13,963 nucleotides of DNA from JANNMJ01 sp031397815 (GTDB lineage: Bacteria > Bacteroidota > Bacteroidia > Cytophagales > Hymenobacteraceae), in the NCBI GenBank assembly GCA_031397815.1, contig JANNMJ010000122.1, forward strand, positions 1-13,963. The letters run 5' to 3'. A program made the position numbers and the translations under genes. Shown piece by piece: positions 1 to 6,300 of the stretch. The number at the start of each line of letters is the position of its first letter. The first letter of the stretch is position 1. Under the pieces are notes generated by a model. It saw nothing but the letters and a program-made list of their open reading frames with translations, was not told the origin of the DNA and did not search any database.

Positions 1-279
1 GGTTCCGTCGATCGGGTCCAAAATCCAGGTGAAGCCGGAGCGGCCCTCCTTGAAGCCATATTCCTCGCCCTCGATGGCGTGGTCCGGATAGCGCTCCTCG
101 ATCATCCGGCGGATGATCCGTTCCCCCGCCCGGTCACCCTCGGTGACCGGGTCCCAGACCGGGCCATCCTTGACGTCGACGGCCGTGTTGCGGCGGAAAT
201 AGGGGAGGATTTCAGCCGCTGAAGCCTCGGCGAGAGCAATGGCAAACCGGGTCAGTTCGTTCCAGTCCGGGTTTGTCAT
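1..279 (-). CDS. Inositol monophosphatase/HisN-type phosphatase, N-terminal part (runs off left edge)
   Basis: I translated the minus strand from the ATG at 279 and got 93 open codons to the window edge. The protein belongs to the Mg2+-dependent inositol monophosphatase fold. It shows the metal-binding GEEYG block (residues 71-75) and the signature WILDPIDGT (85-93) with its two catalytic-site Asp residues. The DPVTEGD stretch (43-49), just before a helix, is typical of the HisN branch, which dephosphorylates histidinol phosphate to histidinol. The exact substrate (histidinol phosphate or inositol phosphate) cannot be settled without the C-terminal half. A purine-rich stretch (GGAAAGGGATTG) precedes the ATG. 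The sequence resembles alphaproteobacterial homologues, unlike the rest of the window. No signal peptide; expected to be cytosolic. Confidence 0.85.
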   Translation of the reverse strand, partial: MTNPDWNELTRFAIALAEASAAEILPYFRRNTAVDVKDGPVWDPVTEGDRAGERIIRRMIEERYPDHAIEGEEYGFKEGRSGFTWILDPIDGT

Positions 280-344
280 GGCGCTTTCAATCCCTTTCCA
301 TGTTTCCTAAATGACCCTTGAACGGGCCTCAAGTGCAGAATTAT

Positions 345-359
345 TGTGCAGCGCAATAT
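345..359. promoter_or_regulatory. Operator-like inverted repeat upstream of the phosphatase
   Basis: The arms ATTGTGC and GCGCAAT are complementary except for one T/G position, with a single central A. The site lies about 65 bp upstream of the phosphatase start in an AT-richer stretch that could hold its promoter. A role as a regulator-binding site is inference. Confidence 0.3.
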
Positions 360-372
360 GAATCGTTGAGTT

Positions 373-387
373 ATGCGTCAGACGCAT
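373..387. promoter_or_regulatory. Perfect 15-bp palindrome ATGCGTC-A-GACGCAT
   Basis: Seven-base arms are perfectly complementary around one central A, the usual geometry of a homodimer operator. It sits 94 bp upstream of the phosphatase start and 13 bp from a second, imperfect palindrome. No regulator is identified. Confidence 0.35.
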
Positions 388-489
388 GAATGTATGAGAA
401 GTTGCGTGAACCTGAGATTATGTATTTTATTACAAGGAACTAGGAACAATTTTACAGCGCCTGCCTGGTAGATTTTTGACCATGTGAGC

Positions 490-543
490 AAAAAAAACCT
501 GACCGCCCATGCCGTGCGCTCGTCGGGCACGGAGGCGGTCAGG
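490..543 (-). terminator. Strong intrinsic terminator (attenuator candidate)
   Basis: Read on the minus strand, CCTGACCGCC pairs perfectly with GGCGGTCAGG (10 bp). An additional inner 6-bp stem (CCGTGC/GCACGG) lies within the loop, and a run of eight U follows the hairpin. It lies downstream of the leader ORF at 666-740 and upstream of the phosphatase. That position suits an attenuator terminator, or simply the end of a short RNA. Confidence 0.85.
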
Positions 544-665
544 TAGTAACAAATCCGAGTAGTTGCCGGGACCGAAAGGGGCTGACTCCCGTCAGACCGC
601 AATCATCGCAGGACGACTAATCGGGCGGTCGCGTTCGACGATAAAGACCGAACGCTGATTCGGTC
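544..665 (-). promoter_or_regulatory. Attenuator-like leader region with mutually exclusive hairpins
   Basis: On the minus strand, a perfect hairpin GACCGAA-loop-TTCGGTC (665-646) starts right after the leader-peptide stop codon. Next come GACCGC (630-625) and GCGGTC (600-595), which can pair with each other. The GCGGTC segment can instead pair with the GACCGC inside the left arm of the terminator, which would block it. A second TTCGGTC near 562-568 offers another partner for GACCGAA. These 1:2, 2:3 and 3:4 alternatives are the classic layout of ribosome-mediated attenuation. The pairings are read directly from sequence; the regulation is inference. Confidence 0.5.
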
Positions 666-740
666 TTAGGCCGCTACCACCAGGGTGATAGATTTCGCAA
701 CGGCCCGTAGGCCCGGCAACATTTGACTCGAACTAGACAT
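666..740 (-). CDS. Short leader peptide, 24 aa, with Ile-Thr-Leu-Val-Val near its end
   Basis: The ATG at 740 is preceded by AAAGGAGGTACTA, a near-ideal Shine-Dalgarno at good spacing. The peptide starts MSSSSQMLPG and ends KSITLVVAA before a TAA. Consecutive Ile, Thr, Leu, Val, Val codons are what a branched-chain amino-acid (ilv-type) attenuation leader would carry. Alternative hairpins and a U-run terminator follow. The reading frame stays open upstream to 908, but the extended protein is basic, lacks a ribosome site and looks non-coding, so the short form is preferred. An ilv biosynthesis gene would be expected downstream; instead the phosphatase begins about 210 bp after the terminator. 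A small peptide of another kind remains possible. Confidence 0.6.
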   Translation of the reverse strand: MSSSSQMLPGLRAVAKSITLVVAA

Positions 741-995
741 TAGTACCTCCTTTCTTTTAGGTGAGACATCCGCAGCCACCTCCCGGCGGGAGCGCCACAG
801 CACCTTGCTGCATGACCGTAAAAGTAAAAAGCGGCCGTTAGGTTTCACGCGTTTCACGAAAATTTTTCTTTGCTTTGAGATTATTACGGTTGGCGCGTTC
901 CTTGCCAAGCCAGTTCCGTATGAGTGCTTGCTGATTTTCAGCGGCTTTCCTGATTCGTCCGCTGTTCCTCCACTTTAACTCACCTTCTTCGCGCA
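741..995. other. Intergenic region between divergent leader peptide and DUF2147 gene
   Basis: No convincing gene is present. On the minus strand two small stems precede the leader peptide: CAGCA-TGCTG near 804-816 and CTCCC-GGGAG near 782-794. No clear sigma-70 or Bacteroidota-type promoter could be placed. The change from the proteobacterial-looking segment to the Bacteroidota segment probably falls here. Confidence 0.4.
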
Positions 996-1430
996 ATGAT
1001 GAAATTTTTGTTAGGCCTGACGCTTTCGCTGTTTGTTACGCTCACGGCTGCCGCTCAATCGCTGTCTCCGCTCGGCACGTGGACTAATTCGGAAAAGAAA
1101 GCCACGTTCGAGATTTACCAATGCGGCAAGAAGCTGTGCGGGAAAATCGTCACGCTCCGCGAACCGCTCGACGCCAACGGCAAGCCCAAAACCGACCCCG
1201 AGAACCCCGACCCGAAGATGCGCTCGCGCCCCCGCCTCGGGATGGTGTTCATGGAAGGCTTCGAGTATGACGACGACAACAAGTGGGACGACGGCAAAAT
1301 CTACAACCCCGAGGAAGGCAAAACCTACTCGTGCTACATGAAGATGCTCAACGCCAACACGATGGAAGTCAAAGGCTACATCGGCTTCTCGCTCATCGGC
1401 AAGTCGCAGACCTGGACGCGGGTCAAGTAA
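996..1430 (+). CDS. Exported DUF2147 family protein
   Basis: The 144-residue protein begins with a Sec signal peptide (hydrophobic LLGLTLSLFVTLTAAA, cleavage after AAAQ, about residue 21). A DUF2147 domain follows: LGTWTNSEKKATFEIY, then two cysteines in CGKKLCGKIV, an acidic-aromatic middle (FEYDDDNKWDDGKIYNPEEG), and the end GFSLIGKSQTWTRV. The family is a small lipocalin/calycin-like exported protein of unknown function, common in Bacteroidota and Proteobacteria. Two ATG codons sit side by side at 996 and 999, so either may start it. There is no Shine-Dalgarno, as expected for Bacteroidota. It is monocistronic, with its own terminator 30 bp downstream. Confidence 0.9.
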   Translation: MMKFLLGLTLSLFVTLTAAAQSLSPLGTWTNSEKKATFEIYQCGKKLCGKIVTLREPLDANGKPKTDPENPDPKMRSRPRLGMVFMEGFEYDDDNKWDDGKIYNPEEGKTYSCYMKMLNANTMEVKGYIGFSLIGKSQTWTRVK

Positions 1431-1460
1431 GCCCGTCGGGCTGACCCAGTTACGAACGTA

Positions 1461-1497
1461 AACGCCGCCCCTCCCTGACCGGAGAGGCGGCGTTTTT
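1461..1497 (+). terminator. Intrinsic terminator of the DUF2147 gene
   Basis: The stem AACGCCGCC...GGCGGCGTT continues inward with CTCC/GGAG around a CTGACC loop, and a short T-run (TTTTT) ends it. It begins 30 bp after the stop codon at 1430. Confidence 0.9.
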
Positions 1498-1541
1498 CGT
1501 TTCTGACTTCAGAACTACTGCCGTTTTTGTACCGCTGTCCG

Positions 1542-1603
1542 TGCGTAGGGACGCCTATTGGCGTCCACAGGCTGAACAGGACGCCAATAGGCGTCCCTAC
1601 GCA
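1542..1603. repeat. Palindromic intergenic repeat (REP-like), perfect 25-bp arms
   Basis: The arms 1542-1566 and 1579-1603 are perfect reverse complements around a 12-nt loop. Each arm contains a smaller palindrome, GACGCC-TATT-GGCGTC. It lies between the convergent DUF2147 gene and Gre-like gene. It resembles the multicopy palindromes in intergenic regions of Cytophagales genomes; copy number here is unknown. It has no T-run of its own but could still stop or stabilise the Gre-like transcript. Confidence 0.8.
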
Positions 1604-1616
1604 AGCCTAGATTAGC

Positions 1617-2099
1617 TTACCCCAGCGCCTTCACGAGGTGCTGCTCGCCTTTGAACGTGAACGCCTCGCCGACCCGCCGCCCCACGAGCGCCTGCCCAAT
1701 CGGCGACGCTTTCGAGACGACGAGCCACGGCGCTCCGCCCGCCGGGTCGGGCACGGGGCCGAGGCTGATGGCAATGAAAAACCGTCCGCCTTTATCGGTT
1801 TCGATCAGCGTGCCTAGCCCGACGACCGGCGGCGGCGCGTTCCCGACGTCGATGCGGTGCAGCACGGCCAATGCGGTGAGCGCATCGTCGAGCTGCCGGG
1901 CGAAGAGGTCGCGCTGAATCTGGCAATTCTCGCGGAACGACTCGAACTTGTCTTCCATCGCGCCATTGTGCTCGTTGGCGCTCGCTTGCACGTCTTCCAT
2001 CGCGCTGCGCGAGATGGCGGCTTTGTCTTCTTGCAGGCGGATGCAGGTTGCTAGCAGAGCGGCTTTGGGGTGCGCGGTGGGCGGCGAGGACGTTTTCAT
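1617..2099 (-). CDS. GreA/GreB-like protein (Bacteroidota type)
   Basis: This start gives 160 residues; a longer form from 2186 adds 29 residues with no family resemblance. The N-terminal ~85 residues form a helical hairpin (ASANEHNGAMEDKFES... QLDDALTALAVLHRID). The C-terminal part (about 95-160) matches the Gre FKBP-like domain: VGLGTLIETDKGGRFFIAIS, then KASPIGQALVGRRVGEAFTF. Gre factors enter the RNA polymerase secondary channel and stimulate cleavage of backtracked RNA; acidic residues at the coil tip hold the catalytic Mg2+. Acidic residues are present near the turn here (E and D of GAMEDKFES), but their tip position is not proven. Related Bacteroidota proteins are often mislabelled 3-oxoacyl-ACP synthase, with nothing here to support that activity. 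Cytosolic and monocistronic. Confidence 0.75.
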   Translation of the reverse strand: MKTSSPPTAHPKAALLATCIRLQEDKAAISRSAMEDVQASANEHNGAMEDKFESFRENCQIQRDLFARQLDDALTALAVLHRIDVGNAPPPVVGLGTLIETDKGGRFFIAISLGPVPDPAGGAPWLVVSKASPIGQALVGRRVGEAFTFKGEQHLVKALG

Positions 2100-2264
2100 G
2101 GGGGGAATATCTGCAAAAAAAGGCGGCAAAAAGGGGCGGCTGACGACGGTTTGACAAGCATCAAACCGGTAGCAAACCGGCGCCAAATCAGCCGCGCGAC
2201 CGGGCTATTATTTTTTGGCGACCTGATTCGCCCGCATCTTGCAAACCATTTGGGAGGCGTGTGG

Positions 2265-2933
2265 TTGTCGGGAAACAAGCGTCGGCTGACTCCGGCGGCA
2301 TTTCAAGGGCACAAACTTCATCAAAAACCATCGGTGGCGGCTTTTCTGAATCGATGGGTTGGTCGTTTACTCGACGGCGGCAGCGTGTGGGAAGCGCTGC
2401 GAGCGCCTTCTGCGGCCGAACGACGGCACTATACCCAGTGGCTCGCCGCCGAAACGTACCGCAACTGGACGGGGCCGTGGTTTCAGGCATACCACTATCG
2501 GCGGGCCGGAATGCGCCCGGCGTGGCCCGTGCAGCCCCTCGGCCACGAGCAGGGCGGCGCGCCGAATGGCATCGCCCTGATTTACGACGAACGGATTGGC
2601 CCGGTCAATTTCGCTCACCTTTTCACGCTCCTGCGCGACCGCGTCGTGGCCGTCGGGTACAAAGTAGCGCACGCCGACCAGCGGCGGCACCGCTGCCCGA
2701 CACACTCCGAGACGATTGAGAAAATCGTCCTCCACCCCCTCCCCACCACCGACGACACCACCGGCCCCGCCTGCTGCAACCAGCAGTTCGGGCAGGTCAC
2801 GCTTGACCTTGTGCGCCGCGAAACGCGCCCGGTTTTCATGCGCCTCATCGCCATCCCGATTCCTGACCCCATTTTCACCGCCGCCCCCCCGTTTGATGAG
2901 CTGCTGAAGCTCGTGCTGGGGTGTGATGCTTGA
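2265..2933 (+). CDS. Unrecognised protein, about 222 aa
   Basis: I do not recognise this family. Codon bias and protein-like composition make it a likely real gene. Tryptophans and aromatics cluster in the middle (YTQWLAAETYRNWTGPWFQAYHYRR), followed by GIALIYDERIGPVNFAHLFTLLRDRV, a cysteine/histidine stretch (HRCPTHSETIEKIVLHPLP), a CC pair, and a hydrophobic end. There is no signal peptide or membrane segment. The start is uncertain. The frame is open from an ATG at 2070, but that codon lies inside the opposite-strand Gre-like gene and the encoded N-terminus is arginine-rich and unlikely. I chose a TTG at 2265, seven bases after GGAGG; a GTG at 2259 and a TTG at 2151 are alternatives. It is divergent from the Gre-like gene. 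Confidence 0.6.
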   Translation: MSGNKRRLTPAAFQGHKLHQKPSVAAFLNRWVGRLLDGGSVWEALRAPSAAERRHYTQWLAAETYRNWTGPWFQAYHYRRAGMRPAWPVQPLGHEQGGAPNGIALIYDERIGPVNFAHLFTLLRDRVVAVGYKVAHADQRRHRCPTHSETIEKIVLHPLPTTDDTTGPACCNQQFGQVTLDLVRRETRPVFMRLIAIPIPDPIFTAAPPFDELLKLVLGCDA

Positions 2934-2977
2934 TTTTTTTGGGGAGATGTGGGGGGATGTGAATCACACGCTTTGTA

Positions 2978-3028
2978 AAATGATTAGGCCGGGCGCGCTG
3001 CTAGTGAGCGTGCCCGGCCTAATCATTT
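2978..3028. terminator. Long hairpin in repeat copy A, probable terminator
   Basis: 22-bp arms (2978-2999 and 3007-3028) pair fully apart from one G-U wobble, around a 7-nt loop. On the minus strand the hairpin is followed by TTTTAC-like sequence; on the plus strand by a weak ATTTAG. It probably ends the gene at 2265-2933 and once ended the decayed minus-strand gene. Confidence 0.55.
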
Positions 3029-3054
3029 AGAGGCTATTGCTATACGAAAATCCT

Positions 3055-3090
3055 AGAGACGGTGCGTTACAGCGAATCAACACCGTCTCT
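3055..3090. repeat. Second hairpin of repeat copy A
   Basis: AGAGACGGTG (3055-3064) and CACCGTCTCT (3081-3090) are perfect 10-bp reverse complements around a 16-nt loop. The same hairpin, with one wobble pair, occurs at 9188-9223. On the minus strand it would lie just downstream of the aminopeptidase-type stop codon and be followed by GATTTTC. Confidence 0.6.
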
Positions 3091-3113
3091 GGGACAGAGC
3101 CGGCTACATCAGC

Positions 3114-3188
3114 CTACTGCCGCGCAAAGCGCGCTTGCTAAGTGCGGCCGGTGGCGAGATCGGTGAGGCGCAACGTATAGACGCCGGG
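3114..3188 (-). pseudogene. Decayed 3' end of an aminopeptidase-like T9SS cargo gene
   Basis: The minus strand reads PGVYTLRLTDLATGRT, stop, QARFARQ, stop. The intact aminopeptidase at 9245-11365 ends PGVYVLRLTDSATGRT-Q-QARFARQ. The fragment therefore keeps 24 of the last 25 codons in frame, with one CAG changed to TAG at 3138-3140. Nothing recognisable continues upstream beyond 3188. It is a remnant of a second copy of the T9SS sorting-domain tail and its downstream hairpins. Confidence 0.8.
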
Positions 3189-3309
3189 CCTTCAATTGGT
3201 TGGCTGATTTGCCTATGTCGGCAACCTGTAGTAACTAGTGGGCGTCTGGAGCACAGCTACCCTGTTAGCTAATATTTTTTCGATCATCTACCCCCTAATT
3301 TTTACCCGG

Positions 3310-6300
3310 ATGAACGCCGTATTTCAAAATTGCCCCCCCCCCCCCAGAATCGCTTGCATTATACCAACACGCTGTTGGGCCTTGCTGTTGATGCTGATGT
3401 CGAGTTTTAGCAGTACGCAAGCTCAGTCTATCTCTGTAACGCTGGGCAGAGCAGCTGATTTTGGATTATTGACCGGAGGCAGTCTCAGTACCGACTCCAC
3501 CGCTGTACAGGTAGAAGGCAAGGCGGGCGCGGCGAATACCGCCAGCGCAAACATGTATGCCACTGATAGCCTGTTAACGAACGGCACCGGCTCCGTTACC
3601 GGCGCCCTGACCGATGCGCAGGCAGCCATCACGTATGTTCAGAATTTATCAGTGCCTACCGCACTGCCCACTCAGTTATCGGTTGGCGGACTGTATGAAT
3701 ACAGTGGCAACCTGATACTGGACACGACTAATTTCTATGCCTTGACCGGTGACACGACTACCAGTTACGTCATCCGCGTAACCGGTAACCTACTCGTGAA
3801 GACGAGAGGGGGTGCCTCGCTGAATGGCAGGTTGCGCACCCACCACGTGATTTGGGTCATCGGTGGAAACCTCACGTGTGAAGCCTTCGCATCGCTGCCC
3901 GGAATCGTGTTGGTAGCTGGCACAACTTCCGTTACAGGTAGCCAATTAGGCGATCAGGCACTTCTGGGAATCGGAGGAATTAGCTTTTTTGCACAGGATC
4001 CAGGTATTGGCCGCTCTGCCTACCTGTCGGCAGCCATACTATCGCTGCCACCTACGGCACAGGCAGTAGCGGGTCCGCCTAATTGCACGCAGCTCTATGG
4101 GCAGAATTTTCTGCTCAATGGTGGCGCGGAGAATTTTGTCCGCGTCGGTAGAACAATTAGTAACATGACCGCCGGACGTTCCGATGTAGTCGGGTGGGAT
4201 GCGGCAAGTGGCTCCCCTGATTATTTCAACAAAGCAAGCGCGGCGCCTTCGCCGACTGTGCGCTTCTCGGTGGGTACGCCTGACAATTATTTTGGCTCAC
4301 AGGTACCTCAACGGCAAACGACCAACTTTGCTTATATGGGCCTTTACGCCTTCAGCAAAATACAAGGGGGCACAGGTGATTTTTACGACTATATTCATCA
4401 GCCATTCGGTGACCGGCACCTGGAAGCCGGCCGCTGGTATTACGGAGAATTCTATGTAAGTCGTGGCGATAAATGTGCGGCATCGGTGTCGAGCATCGGG
4501 ATGTTTGTGGCGGAGGAAGATGCTCCGCGTCGTTGGTTTACGAACTCTGCTAACACCATCGCCATTCTGCGCCTCGTGCCCCCTGGCGGCACCTACACGT
4601 CCACCACCCCTTTAGCAATTCCCCAGATACGCTATAAAGAACAGCCAAACCTTGCCTCAAAGACCCAATGGGTGCGCATCTCCGGTGCTTTCCAGGCCAC
4701 CGGCAACGAGCGGTGCGCGTTAATCGGTACGTTTGAAAGGCAAAATAGTAACGTTCTAAATGCAAGCGCCTATTATTACGTCGACGATGCGACGCTGACT
4801 CCCTTCCCGCGCGCCTCGGTAGCAAAAACGGTTATTGCTTGTGGCTCACAGGTGACCCTTGGTTCCGATGATTGCCCACTGCCCCTCGGCGCCAAAGCCG
4901 TGTATTGGTGGACCGATGATATCGGCTCCGCCCCTACCGCATTCAGCCTGGCTCCGGAACACACCGTTACCGTTTCGCAAACCACTACCTACACGTTACA
5001 CACGCGCGTAGAGTTTTCCGGCGGGCAGTTTCAGGACGTGACTAGCTCAGTGACGGTTTCGATCCAGCCAACGCTTTGCCGTCGATCGTGCCAGGAACTG
5101 GGCCTTAACTACATTACGACAGACAAGATTAACAGTGATTTCATTTTTGAAGCTGGGCAAACGTATGTTCTGCCTTCGTCGCTGTTGATCAAGAATGCAG
5201 CAGTGGTCACGGCTAAAAGCGGCGCCGTGCTACTGATGCCTGTGGGAGGGCGCATTGAGCTAGACGAAGCCAGTACGCTCGCCTTGAACGGCGCCACCAT
5301 CACCAACTCGTGCAACGAGCTTTGGGATGGCATTTACCTACTGGATGCGGCCAGCCGATTTATTGGCGCCGCCGGGACGACCACTGTTCCGGGAAGGCGT
5401 TCGGAAATCAGCTTCTCGACGAACGGGGTCGTGTTGAGCGATAACCCGAGTGCGGCGGCTTTCCCGCCTATGCGCGTCGAGTACACCGACTTCCGTCATA
5501 ATCTGCGCCATCTGACTTGGCGGTTAGAACCGGGTATGGTGGCCCCTAGCGGCTCTTATCTGCGCTATTGCACTTTCGATAGTGATCCGGAGCTGTTGCA
5601 AGAGGCGATGAGTGCTTCCAGCCCTCAATATGGGCTATGGGGCGTTCGGGTAAGCGGCGATCTGCGGACCTGCCTGATTACCCATAACGACTTCGGGCGG
5701 GGATGGCTCGGGGTTTTTGCCACCGAGAATGTGCGATTAGGATCACCTACGCTGCATTCGTTTACCGACAACACCTTCACCAACGAGTGGCTGGCGGGTG
5801 TGTATGCCGGCGGCAGTCAGAACCGTATCGTATGCGAAAACAGCGTGTTTCTGTTTCCGCAAGAAACCTACCCACAGGCCGGACGGCAGTTTGGCGCTGA
5901 GCTACAGCCGTTGATCCAGCCGTACGAGAACGAGATTCTCTTCCATCCGCAGCGCGATTACACCACCTTCGGCCTGTTCAACCCGCACGGGGCCGTAACG
6001 CTGACGGGGAACCGGTTCGAGCAACCCGATTTGACTGCATACGCCAACCTAACCGCCCCGCCTTTTCTAATGGCGCGTAACTGGCAAGTAGGTGCTTACG
6101 TGAACGATGCCGATAACAGCATCATTCAGGGTAACCGGTTTCAGGTGTTGCACACCGGTTTGTTGGGCATGAAAGCCAATTCCTCAGTCGTTGCCGATAA
6201 CGTTTTTCTGGAATGCGAATACGGCATCTGGGTAACGGCGCCCAATGGCGTGGCCGGAAACAACAAGATTTGCATTACCTGCAACTCGTTCATTCGGAAT

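Larger units (their letters stand above)
2974..3188. repeat. Direct repeat copy A (matches 9107-9319)
   Basis: The segment is about 90% identical by eye to 9107-9319 over its first ~135 bp, and clearly related over the rest. It has a long hairpin, a short hairpin, the shared string AGGCTATTGCTATACGAAA and a decayed coding tail. Both copies follow a GGGGATGTG-rich stretch. Together they bracket the two-gene block at 3310-9055. Confidence 0.85.

Noticed and set aside
666..908. 80-codon minus-strand ORF containing the leader peptide
   Set aside because: The extension beyond 740 is basic and has no ribosome site; the internal ATG at 740 has an ideal one.
2070..2264. N-terminal extension of the unrecognised gene from the ATG at 2070
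   Set aside because: It overlaps the Gre-like gene's start on the other strand and encodes an arginine/glycine-rich stretch unlike the rest.
3310..3345. Large surface gene as a frameshifted pseudogene at the poly-C run
   Set aside because: With the 13 C shown, the frame from the only nearby ATG runs intact through the signal peptide and the whole protein.
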